Shown in pieces: positions 9,128 to 17,058 of a DNA stretch of 64,000 bases; within the stretch, counting starts at the first letter, position 1; the number at the start of each line of letters is the position of its first letter. This stretch comes from Oceanospirillum linum (lineage in GTDB: Bacteria; Pseudomonadota; Gammaproteobacteria; Pseudomonadales; Halomonadaceae): positions 1 to 64,000 of the forward strand of contig NZ_MTSD02000001.1 of the NCBI RefSeq assembly GCF_001995095.2. The letters run 5' to 3'. Made by a program: the position numbers and the translations under genes. The notes under the pieces were generated by a model. That model saw only the letters and a program-made list of their open reading frames with translations. It was not told the DNA's origin and ran no database searches.

Positions 9128-9609
9128 TTACCTGAAAAGAACCTGTAGCTGCTGACCGGATGAGATCCATGCCAGTCCTCTATCCAGGGCAAACTGCTGC
9201 AGCTTTCTGATCAGACGCTGCCGCCAGCCTTCAATGATCTCAGTGGCTTTTTTCCGCTCGGCATTGCTGGAGCATTCATCCTTTTGATAACGCTCAATCA
9301 GAACCAGCGCTTTAAACAGCAGCAACCAACGACGGATTACCTCATCCTCAGACCAGGGCTCCGCCTCAGCCTGATTGATGTAAAGCACCAGATGATAGTG
9401 GTTGGACATAATGGCGTAAGCGCACACATCTACGGCGAACATCTGATCTAGCGCGGTTAAACGATCCAGAGCCCATTGACGGGCGTGTTCATAGGACTGG
9501 CCAGAAAAGGTATCTTCACCACATAAGAACGCCCGCCGAACACAGCGGGCGATGCAGTGGTAATAAGGGGGTCAGCAGTGCTGATCTGCCCATGGCGGGC
9601 ACGGGGCAT
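9128..9609 (-). pseudogene. IS200/REP-associated (Y1-type) transposase, frameshifted and truncated
   Basis: ATG 9609, preceded by GGAGGATCACACC, opens MPRARHGQISTAD. A single missing base in the C-rich stretch around 9570 then shifts the frame to YYHCIARCVRRAFLCGED, which continues uninterrupted to 9128. The HUH-type signature NHYHLVL is present (MSNHYHLVL, near 9400). The C-terminal part with the catalytic tyrosine and the usual WEGRFK-like motif is absent, so the protein is shorter than the roughly 300-residue family. Such enzymes process single-stranded hairpins of REP or IS200 elements. This copy cannot be active as it stands. A TGGGTGTCCC motif lies at 9682-9691, inverted relative to the one at 9075-9084. 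Confidence 0.8.
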
Positions 9610-9741
9610 GGTGTGATCCTCCGTAATTTCACCAGTGATTTAAGCGTAGATCACGCGGCTGATTTTGGCAGGATCAAATGATGGGTGTCCCGGTTTTTTC
9701 CGTTTGCGGTTTTTTTGTTTGAACAAATACCGCTAAGCGAA

Positions 9742-11811
9742 TTACATGTGATAAGTCGCGCTTAGACCCATCGTGCGAGTTTGGCCAACTGATGCACGTA
9801 CTGAACTTCCTCCATTGATTTGGTAGATTATGTTTTCGTCTGTTAGATTTTTTACATAACCATCGATAGTTAAACTGCCATTAACATACTGTATGCGAGC
9901 ATCGGCGCGGACGTAATCGCCTGCTTTGTAGTCTTCAGTGTTATCTAGGTCAGAATAGTATTCGCCGACGTATGTTGTATCAGCTCCAAAAGACCAGTAT
10001 TCACCAATATATTGGGTAAAGCCTAGGCTTAAGTTGATTTCAGGCGCGCTAGGAAGTTCATTCCCTTTAGACGTTTCATCGTTATTAATTTCGCTACGCA
10101 GTAAACCGATAGAGCCACGTAATTGAAGGTCATCGGTTGCCCAAGTTGCAGCTTCTACTTCTAAGCCGTAGGTGTGTGCCGAATCAATGTTATTAATACG
10201 ATCGTTATACATGGCTTGATAATTAGAGTAATCGTTATAGAACAGGGCGGTGTTCAATGTGGTGCCATTCTCGAATTGACTCTTGCTGCTCACTTCGTAA
10301 GCAATAATTTCCTCACTGTCATAAATATAAAACTCGCGTGTTGAGTCCCATTGATAAGCTGAGCCGCCTGGGCTGTAGCCTTTGCGAACATTGGCGCCTA
10401 ATGTGGTGGTGTTGGATATAGCATGTGTTATACCAATTTTTGGTAGGAAATTTGTTTCGCTATCGTCATGATCAACATCGGTGCGGCCATCATTGACAAT
10501 CAAACGGTCCGCTTCTTCTCTTTCAAGTCGAGCACCACCAATTAGGTTTGTTTTCTCAGTAAGAGCGTAGCTTCCTTCTCCGTAGAGTGCTAGTGTGGTG
10601 GTTGACGTATCATTGGCAGTGAACCAATCTCGACCACGATAGGTTATGTCTGTATCTGCGTCTTTTTTCGATGCAAATAAACCAATGACACCCATTAACG
10701 CTTTATTTGGTTGATTAAAGATAATGCGGTTTTCTATCGTTGTAGTGTCTTTGGTTATGTCGAGCAGTGTTATTCCAGGGTATTCATCAAAGCTCACTTT
10801 GCTTTTGTTGTAAGCAACATACAGGACATTATTGATGCCATTGCCTAAATTGTAATCGATATCTACCGCAACAGAGTCGGTTTTAGAATCTTGTAGGCGT
10901 ATATTATTACCACTACCCAGAGTCATCAATGATCCAGAAAAATTGTCACCTTCATCATTTGCCCAACTTAGGTACTCACCTTCATACTTGTGGTGTTCGA
11001 CTGTTAACTTAGCGGTTAAGTTTGGATTGCCTGCAGGCTCCCAAAGTAGCTTTCCGCGCATATTGTAGTTTTCGGCATCATCGACGTCTGGACCTGTGTC
11101 GAGTTCATTGCTAGTTTGAGCGTAGTTCATCCAGCCTTCGCCCTTAGTTCCATCGAGTGCAATACGATAGGCTAGCTCATCATCAATCAAAGCGCCTGAT
11201 GACATGACTCCTAAATTGTATTTTAAATTGCCATTTTCATAGCTTTCCAGTCCAGCACGTATAGAAGATTCATCTGTAAAGGTTGGATCGTTGGTTTTAA
11301 TTACTAGTGCGCCAGCTATTGAGCTAGTGCCTTGGGTCGTAGATTGTGGGCCACGTAGAACTTCCACTTGCTTGGCATCCCAGACACCGCTTGGCGTGAA
11401 GTTATAGCCAGACCAATCTTGGGTGCCACCATCAATTACAGTTGAGACACGTGAGCGTGCGCCAGTGATCAAGGCATAACCACCGGAAGCCGCCCCGTTC
11501 CCACTCATGCCTCGAATTGCCACATTACCAAATGAGGAAATGACAACGTTTGGTGCTTGTGTTGCGAGTTCTTTTACACCCTTAGTTTCGCCACTGGTAA
11601 GGTCCTCGCCATGAATAATGGTAACTGCCGTCGTCGTCTCCTTAATGTTCTTATCAATTTTCTCCCCTGTCACCACTAATGTTTCTAGTTGAGTCGAGTT
11701 TTCAGCAAATGTATTGACTGAAATTAAAGCCGCATTAATGCTGATGACAGCGATGGTCACAGTAGATAAATGACTTGGAGTGCGAGTGGATGAGTTCTTA
11801 GAGAGATACAT
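9742..11811 (-). CDS. TonB-dependent outer-membrane receptor (probable siderophore receptor)
   Basis: The 689-residue protein has a long signal-peptide region (cleavage probably near residue 37), a TonB-box-like ETLVVTG (about 43-49) and a plug domain (about 55-175) with VAIRGM and VEVLRGPQSTTQGTSSIAGAL. A 22-strand beta-barrel of normal family length follows. It imports a large substrate, most likely a ferric siderophore, across the outer membrane using TonB-ExbB-ExbD energy. The last residues are ATYHM, so the usual terminal aromatic residue is replaced by methionine. A Fur box lies 50 bases upstream of ATG 11811, which follows AAGGAATATC. No siderophore synthesis or inner-membrane transporter is adjacent. 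A substrate cannot be assigned. Confidence 0.9.
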   Translation of the reverse strand: MYLSKNSSTRTPSHLSTVTIAVISINAALISVNTFAENSTQLETLVVTGEKIDKNIKETTTAVTIIHGEDLTSGETKGVKELATQAPNVVISSFGNVAIRGMSGNGAASGGYALITGARSRVSTVIDGGTQDWSGYNFTPSGVWDAKQVEVLRGPQSTTQGTSSIAGALVIKTNDPTFTDESSIRAGLESYENGNLKYNLGVMSSGALIDDELAYRIALDGTKGEGWMNYAQTSNELDTGPDVDDAENYNMRGKLLWEPAGNPNLTAKLTVEHHKYEGEYLSWANDEGDNFSGSLMTLGSGNNIRLQDSKTDSVAVDIDYNLGNGINNVLYVAYNKSKVSFDEYPGITLLDITKDTTTIENRIIFNQPNKALMGVIGLFASKKDADTDITYRGRDWFTANDTSTTTLALYGEGSYALTEKTNLIGGARLEREEADRLIVNDGRTDVDHDDSETNFLPKIGITHAISNTTTLGANVRKGYSPGGSAYQWDSTREFYIYDSEEIIAYEVSSKSQFENGTTLNTALFYNDYSNYQAMYNDRINNIDSAHTYGLEVEAATWATDDLQLRGSIGLLRSEINNDETSKGNELPSAPEINLSLGFTQYIGEYWSFGADTTYVGEYYSDLDNTEDYKAGDYVRADARIQYVNGSLTIDGYVKNLTDENIIYQINGGSSVRASVGQTRTMGLSATYHM

Positions 11812-11860
11812 GATATTCCTTGTTTTGCATCAGTTAAGTAAATACCCTGTTAATGCTATT

Positions 11861-11879
11861 GATAATGATAAAGGTTCGC
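11861..11879 (-). promoter_or_regulatory. Fur box upstream of the TonB receptor
   Basis: GATAATGATAAAGGTTCGC matches 14 of 19 positions of the consensus GATAATGATAATCATTATC, with the first 11 perfect. An overlapping register shifted by 6 bases matches 13 of 19. It lies in the promoter region of the leftward receptor gene, so iron repression is expected. Confidence 0.7.
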
Positions 11880-12131
11880 AATAGCATTTTTTGGAAATAT
11901 TTAACAATCTCATTTTAATTGCATCAAGGAAGAAGAGTTGTTCGAAAAAAACAGAGCACCATAGATTGCTGAACAGTGCTGGAATGGATCTCCATCAGAT
12001 CGGTTATCGAGCAGTCTTGTAGTTTTTGTCTGGCAAGATCCCGAGGGAAATGAGCAAGCATCAACTACCGCTAGTGTATTATTCGATGTGGATTCCCTAA
12101 CGGATCATCATAGTTGGTATCCAAAATGTCT
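11880..12131. other. Intergenic stretch without a recognisable gene
   Basis: Between the receptor promoter and the truncated dctP I see no conserved coding sequence, RNA or repeat. The sequence directly following the truncation point (leftward from 12131) does not continue the DctP family and is probably the other side of a deletion or insertion junction. Confidence 0.5.
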
Positions 12132-12608
12132 TCAGCCCGAGGTTTCCGGTGCAACAACGGCACAAGGGATCGCATGCACGTTATAGCCGTTAATATCGTA
12201 CATCTCTTGCCAGAGCTTACGGCCATTGCCGTGATAAACCCAGGCCATATACTCCCCGGCTTCCGGGCCGAAAGGCACAGAGGAAAATACCGATGCCGCC
12301 GGAATTTTCCCCACCCAGTAGCCTGGCGAGCCAAAACCGGCACTGACTTTACCGGCAGAAACCGCATCCAAAATTTCAAAAGGGGCGATTAGCTTACCGG
12401 GTTCATATTTTTTCACTCTAATGCTGCCACCGGATGTGGTGTTCAGCGTTTCTTCGATATAAGTTGCTGTTGTACCCACGCTGGGCAGCTTAGAATTAAA
12501 CGCAATTGGCATCTTCAGCATGATTCTCTGCTCTGCCCCATGGGCAGGCAACGCAACAGAGGAGGCAAGACAAACGGCCAACGAAAGGGTTTTAATCGGA
12601 TGTTTCAT
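12132..12608 (-). pseudogene. Truncated TRAP-type (DctP family) solute-binding protein
   Basis: From ATG 12608, preceded by CCGGAG, the frame encodes a signal peptide (MKHPIKTLSLAVCLASS, AHG-A cleavage) and then the N-terminal lobe of a DctP/TakP-like binding protein (VKKYEPGKL, FGSPGYWVGK, SVPFGPEAGEY). It stops after APETSG, where the family normally continues into GWF and the second half of the protein. Only about 158 of the usual 330-360 residues are present, and the permease genes dctQM are absent. The product cannot form a two-lobed binding site, so I call it a relic. Confidence 0.8.
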
Positions 12609-12807
12609 TAGGATTAGCTCCGGTTTTTCTTTATATTTATTGGCTAAGCTCTTTATTCTGAGCAAATCAACGAAGTCTAATCGGGCTAAGCCGCATCTGA
12701 AAAATGATTAGATTGAATACCGTCATTAGCTTTTTTGATGCCAGGCAGTATCAATACCTGCAAAGGCATCCTCACTCAGTACAGGAAATATGAACAAGGA
12801 CGCCACC

Positions 12808-13887
12808 ATGACAGAACCGACCACAAGTACGGCATCAGCAATCAGCCAGATGCTTAACAGCAAAACAGTACCGGTCCATTTTTCCGGTAAAAAAATGGAA
12901 TACCTTAAGCTCTGGCTGATTAACCTGCTACTCAGCATCATAACGCTGGGCATCTACAGTGCCTGGGCTAAAGTCAGGAACACCCAATACCTCTATGGCC
13001 ATACTCAAATTGATGGTCATCGCTTCTCATTTCTGGCTAAGCCACTGCAAATTCTTATCGGGCGAATTCTGGCCGTCGTCATTTTTGCTGTTTATGCGGT
13101 AATCTCGGGCCTGAACCCGTTATTAAGTCTGCTTTGCACCCTACTATTGCTTGCGGCCACCCCCTGGCTGATCAATGCAAGTTTGCGTTTCAGCATGCGA
13201 AATACGTCTTACCGGAATGTACGTTTCTCTTTTAAAGGCAGCTACGGCGGAGCTTTTGTGACGTTTCTGCTCTTACCCATTCTGGGAGCCATTACCGCCT
13301 GGCTGGCGATGCCCTGGGTTCTGAAAAAAATGCACCAGTATCTCTACCGGAATATCCGTTACGGTGGCCGTCCTGTGCAGCTTTCCACTTCAACCAGCTA
13401 CTATTACAAGGCATCAATTATCGCTCTGATCATTGCTGCAGTAATCCTTGGCGCAGGCTACCTGTTTATTGAAGCATCGAATCTTATCTATCAGCTCCAG
13501 AATGGCCGCTGGTCACTGCCGGCGTTAATGCCAATGTTTCTGGCGTTCTATCTGATCACATTCAACCTGGTTGCCGGGCTTTTTTATGCCCTCATGTTCA
13601 ATCACCTGACCAATGCCATGAAAATTGATCAGATCGCTTCCCTGAGAGCCAGACTGAGTATTCCGGCGTATTGCTGGCTCAATCTGAGTAACAGCCTTCT
13701 GTTGATTTTTACCATCGGGTTGGCCTTTCCTATTACCCAGATACGTAAAAATGCACTACTGGCCAATGCAACGGAGGTAACACTTCAGCCCGGCATCGAA
13801 CAGCTGATTAATACTGAGCAAGATGATGGCAAAGCCTTTGGTGAAGAGGCTGCGGGCGTATTTGATATTGACCTGTCGCTGACCTGA
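12808..13887 (+). CDS. yjgN: YjgN/DUF898 family inner-membrane protein
   Basis: The 359-residue polytopic protein has the family start VHFSGKKMEYLKLWLINLLL, the ITLGIYSAWAKVRNTQYLY signature repeated in degenerate form (ITAWLAMPWVLKKMHQYLYRN; IGLAFPITQIRKNALL), and about 8-10 membrane segments. Its biochemical role is not established. The gene is followed 28 bases later by an M48 metallopeptidase, an arrangement seen for this family and suggesting a shared envelope function. I chose ATG 12808 because AAGGAC sits 6 bases upstream; ATG 12790 is the in-frame alternative. Confidence 0.88.
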   Translation: MTEPTTSTASAISQMLNSKTVPVHFSGKKMEYLKLWLINLLLSIITLGIYSAWAKVRNTQYLYGHTQIDGHRFSFLAKPLQILIGRILAVVIFAVYAVISGLNPLLSLLCTLLLLAATPWLINASLRFSMRNTSYRNVRFSFKGSYGGAFVTFLLLPILGAITAWLAMPWVLKKMHQYLYRNIRYGGRPVQLSTSTSYYYKASIIALIIAAVILGAGYLFIEASNLIYQLQNGRWSLPALMPMFLAFYLITFNLVAGLFYALMFNHLTNAMKIDQIASLRARLSIPAYCWLNLSNSLLLIFTIGLAFPITQIRKNALLANATEVTLQPGIEQLINTEQDDGKAFGEEAAGVFDIDLSLT

Positions 13888-13915
13888 TGAATAAACGAAA
13901 CACAGCAGGTGGATT

Positions 13916-15007
13916 ATGACGCTGCCCACGGAGTCAAACCCATTGGTCGATGCCTCATGCCCGGCGACAGAAAGTATTCAGGGAATCCTGCAGGAAGCTG
14001 GCCGTGCCTCAGCACAGCCGGCTTTTATCCATGCAAGCGTCAGTGGCGATGTGAAGATCTTCAATATGGCCCAACAGAAGATCGCTGAGTATGGTGCCGG
14101 TGAACTCAGTTACAGCCCCATCATACCCGGCCTGCCTGTTGAGTTGCACCTGCCCAATGGAGCACGTTTTATTCCTGATGATGCCAGCTACCGTTGGTCA
14201 GGACTAAAATCTGAAGCCCATATTCTCAACTGGCTGGAAACCCGCTGGATTGTGGCTCTTGTCGCTGTGATCGCACTTCCGCTGTTTATATGGTTAGTTA
14301 CCTTCAGATTAATTCCGGCGGCTGCTGGTATCGGGGTCGCTTTCCTGCCACCAAGTGTTGCCGAAGAGTCTGGTCAGCAAACACTGGCGATTCTTGACCG
14401 CATCTATATGAAGCCCAGTCAGATTCCTGAAGCGCAACAAGCCGCAATCCGCGAGCAGTGGCATAACACACTGGAAGCCCTCAGCATTCCAAAAGCGAAT
14501 TACCAGCTGCATTTTCGCAGCGGGCCAATGGGCCCCAACGCCATGGCACTGCCTAACGGCGATGTGATTCTGACGGATGATATTGTTGAACTGATGGGCA
14601 ACAGCCCCAGGCAGCTAACGGCTGTGATGCTGCACGAAATAGGTCATGTCGAGCACCAACATGGCTTGAAGATGATGGCCCAAACAGCGGCAACCTCTAT
14701 GCTGTTTGCCCTGATATTAGGTGATATTGAAGGTGCTGGTGAGATGGTCATTGGCGCCGGAGCCAGCCTGACCCATAATGCTTTTTCAAGGGATATGGAG
14801 CGTGAAGCGGATCTCTTTGCTTACAAAAAGCTGCATCAACTGGGACATTCACCAAAAGATTTTGCCGAGGCGATGAATCGCTTAATGCAGAGTCAAACAG
14901 CGTCAGCCTCTGCAGATGACAACAGTGCTCTCAATAAGTATCTGAGTTCTCATCCCGCTATCAAAGAAAGAATCGAGGCGGCCAGAAACTGGTCACCGGC
15001 GCACTAG
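13916..15007 (+). CDS. M48 family membrane-anchored zinc metallopeptidase
   Basis: The 363-residue protein has an N-terminal cytoplasmic-looking segment of about 110 residues with a beta-rich portion, one membrane helix (about 117-140) and a C-terminal M48 peptidase domain. The zinc motif HEIGH is at about 240-244, and the third ligand is the Glu in SRDMEREAD (about 298). YcaL/BepA-like M48 enzymes act in envelope protein quality control; the substrate here is unknown. AGGTGG lies upstream of ATG 13916. It forms a likely two-gene operon with the YjgN-type protein. Confidence 0.88.
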   Translation: MTLPTESNPLVDASCPATESIQGILQEAGRASAQPAFIHASVSGDVKIFNMAQQKIAEYGAGELSYSPIIPGLPVELHLPNGARFIPDDASYRWSGLKSEAHILNWLETRWIVALVAVIALPLFIWLVTFRLIPAAAGIGVAFLPPSVAEESGQQTLAILDRIYMKPSQIPEAQQAAIREQWHNTLEALSIPKANYQLHFRSGPMGPNAMALPNGDVILTDDIVELMGNSPRQLTAVMLHEIGHVEHQHGLKMMAQTAATSMLFALILGDIEGAGEMVIGAGASLTHNAFSRDMEREADLFAYKKLHQLGHSPKDFAEAMNRLMQSQTASASADDNSALNKYLSSHPAIKERIEAARNWSPAH

Positions 15008-15047
15008 CCCCTCAGGTCACATAAGCTTATATTTCAAATTCTCCGCT

Positions 15048-15070
15048 ATTTGTTTAACATGTTAACAAAT
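15048..15070. promoter_or_regulatory. Palindromic candidate operator upstream of the LLM oxidoreductase
   Basis: TTAACATGTTAA (15054-15065) is a perfect 12-bp palindrome. It extends to ATTTGTT(T)AACA / TGTTAACAAAT if one extra T is allowed in the left arm. It lies about 18 bases before the start codon, where a repressor would block transcription or initiation. The regulator is unknown. Confidence 0.45.
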
Positions 15071-15087
15071 AAATTACGGAGTTATCC

Positions 15088-16095
15088 ATGAGCATCAAAC
15101 TGTCTGTTGTTGACCAAAGCCCCGTTCACGGCTCCCATTCCAGGAAGGAGGCTCCTTCTCTTTCCGTTGAACTGGCGCAGTTATGTGATCAGCTCGGTTA
15201 CCACAGGTACTGGGTTGCCGAGCACCATGACAGCCTGCATTTTGCCAACCCTTGCCCGGAAATCCTGGTCGCCCATATTGCCAGCATCACCAAAAACATC
15301 AAAGTTGGCAGCGGTGGCGTTATGCTTTCTCACTACAGTCCGTTAAAAGTGGCTGAAACCTTCTCTATGATGGCTAATCTTTTCCCTGGCCGCATCGATC
15401 TTGGTATTGGCCGTGCTCCGGGCGGAACAGGCCTGACCTCCAGCGCACTGGCTTTTCCCAACGCCCCTCTCCAGGGTGAGTATTATGCGGACCAGGCGGC
15501 TCTGCTGGCGGGGTTTATCAATCAGTCACTGGATCACGAGCACCCGTATCGTAATATCCATATTCTGCCCGACAGCAGTGAAAAACCAGAACTCTGGATG
15601 CTGGGTTCCAGCGGAGGCAGTGCAGCACTGGCCGGTGAACTGGGTTACAACATCGCATTGGCGCGCTTTATTGACCCGGACAATTGCCGTCCGGAAATTT
15701 TTGCCGCCCACCAGAACGCCTGGCAAAAATCCGGTCATCAGCACCCGCCAAGCCGCATGCTGGCCATCGCCTGTATCTGTGCCGAAACAGAAGAACAAGC
15801 CTATTTAAGAGCAGGTACTGCCGTCTATCGTAAGCATTCAGCTCAAATAGGACAGCGTGAAGACTTTCTGAAACCGGAAGAGGTAAAAGACCGCTACCGC
15901 CATATGTCAGCGTCCCACAAAGCCATGTTTGATCAAATCGCGGCGGGGTATACCATAGGTACGCCGGAGCAGTGCTGGGATGAAATCAGACAACTGTCGG
16001 ATCAGTTCGGCACAGAAGAGATTGCCACGGTAACGGTCACTTATGGCCAGGACGAACGCATTGACAGCTATACAAGATTAGCGCAGTTTTTGTAG
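15088..16095 (+). CDS. LLM-class flavin-dependent oxidoreductase (YhbW-like)
   Basis: The 335-residue protein is a bacterial-luciferase-like TIM-barrel flavoprotein. Signatures are LSVVDQSPV at the N terminus, RYWVAEHH, VGSGGVMLSHYSPLKVAE, FPGRIDLGIGRAPG and a C-terminal GTPEQCWDEI. Members use reduced FMN to oxidise small molecules, but no substrate can be read from the sequence. GGAG lies 6 bases before ATG 15088. The gene appears monocistronic, with a palindromic operator directly upstream. Confidence 0.9.
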   Translation: MSIKLSVVDQSPVHGSHSRKEAPSLSVELAQLCDQLGYHRYWVAEHHDSLHFANPCPEILVAHIASITKNIKVGSGGVMLSHYSPLKVAETFSMMANLFPGRIDLGIGRAPGGTGLTSSALAFPNAPLQGEYYADQAALLAGFINQSLDHEHPYRNIHILPDSSEKPELWMLGSSGGSAALAGELGYNIALARFIDPDNCRPEIFAAHQNAWQKSGHQHPPSRMLAIACICAETEEQAYLRAGTAVYRKHSAQIGQREDFLKPEEVKDRYRHMSASHKAMFDQIAAGYTIGTPEQCWDEIRQLSDQFGTEEIATVTVTYGQDERIDSYTRLAQFL

Positions 16096-16136
16096 GGCAG
16101 TTTAAACAGCCGAAAGCGTGGCGGAGCCTGGTCAGG

Positions 16137-16994
16137 TCATGGCGAAGAAGGTGCCGTGCCACACAGATAGTCACAAACTAACTGATCAAGCTTGCCTTCT
16201 GCTTCCAGATTCGCGAGCGCCCGATTGAAGGGATCAAGTAAAGGTTTCAGCTCTCTGTGCAACCGAAAAGACACTGAGTTACTGGCATAAGGCAGTGAAA
16301 TCCTGTAACTCAGTTTCTCACTGGTCTGGTAATAGAGCGCGACCGCCTCCGTCATCAGACCAATGTCATTCCAGCCACGGTGTACCCGCTGAGCTATTTG
16401 CCATTGATTGGAAAAATCTTCCCGAATCAAACCATTGGGTACCGGGCTTCCCCTCACCGTAGCCACTCGACGCCCCTTCAGATCCGGTAGAATAAAGAGC
16501 GGAAAAGAGAGTTCCGGCTGGTAAATAATCACATTATTCACCACACCGTAAGGTCGGGTAAAAAGAGACAGTTCTGCCAGCCGGATACTGGGGTCTGCCC
16601 CCGGGTCAGGCTGAACAGGCACAACGCCGGCTTCCACATTAATATCTCCGGCTTCAAACTGCCGCAACAGCCGGGCCTGGGACAGTGGGATAAATTCAAG
16701 TTTAACCGACCGCTCCAGATCCAATGCTATACGCGATGCGACCAAACGCAGGGTATCCGCATAAATACCGCGAAAGTCCCCTTGCCGGTCCTGCCAAAAA
16801 AAAGGCACAACCCCCGGCTGAGGCATCCCTACCTTTAAGATGATCGCTTCCGGCGTTTCAGTGGCCGTTGAGACATTAGCATCAACCGCCCCCGGGTCTG
16901 AATCCGAAGCAGAAAGCGGCCCGGCAAGGCAGACAAATAGCATGAAAGCCAAAAAAGCCATGGGATTTATGGCACGGAAGGAATAATCAATCAA
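16137..16994 (-). CDS. Periplasmic substrate-binding protein, SBP_bac_3-like
   Basis: The 285-residue protein has a hydrophobic N-terminal signal (MAFLAFMLFVCLAGPLSA) followed by a two-lobed binding fold typical of polar amino-acid binding or sensing proteins: VGMPQPGVVPFFW, FRGIYADTLRLVASRI, LKGRRVATVRGSP. No ABC permease or ATPase lies nearby, so it may be a sensor partner or an orphan. The longest frame starts at TTG 16994; ATG 16961 also retains the signal peptide and cannot be excluded. The gene is divergent from the giant AraC-type regulator, 64 bases away, so it is a likely target of that regulator. Confidence 0.75.
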   Translation of the reverse strand: MIDYSFRAINPMAFLAFMLFVCLAGPLSASDSDPGAVDANVSTATETPEAIILKVGMPQPGVVPFFWQDRQGDFRGIYADTLRLVASRIALDLERSVKLEFIPLSQARLLRQFEAGDINVEAGVVPVQPDPGADPSIRLAELSLFTRPYGVVNNVIIYQPELSFPLFILPDLKGRRVATVRGSPVPNGLIREDFSNQWQIAQRVHRGWNDIGLMTEAVALYYQTSEKLSYRISLPYASNSVSFRLHRELKPLLDPFNRALANLEAEGKLDQLVCDYLCGTAPSSP

Positions 16995-17058
16995 AGCTCT
17001 GTGATACCCTTAAAGCGAAACAACATTCAAAATCAACCAGCGCATTATCACTCATTTT

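Noticed and set aside
8961-9691. Active IS200-type element
   Set aside because: Both transposase copies are fragmentary, one is frameshifted and neither retains the catalytic tyrosine region.
12071-12379. 102-codon leftward frame overlapping the DctP relic
   Set aside because: It overlaps the dctP frame, whose codons match a known family; the alternative frame resembles nothing.
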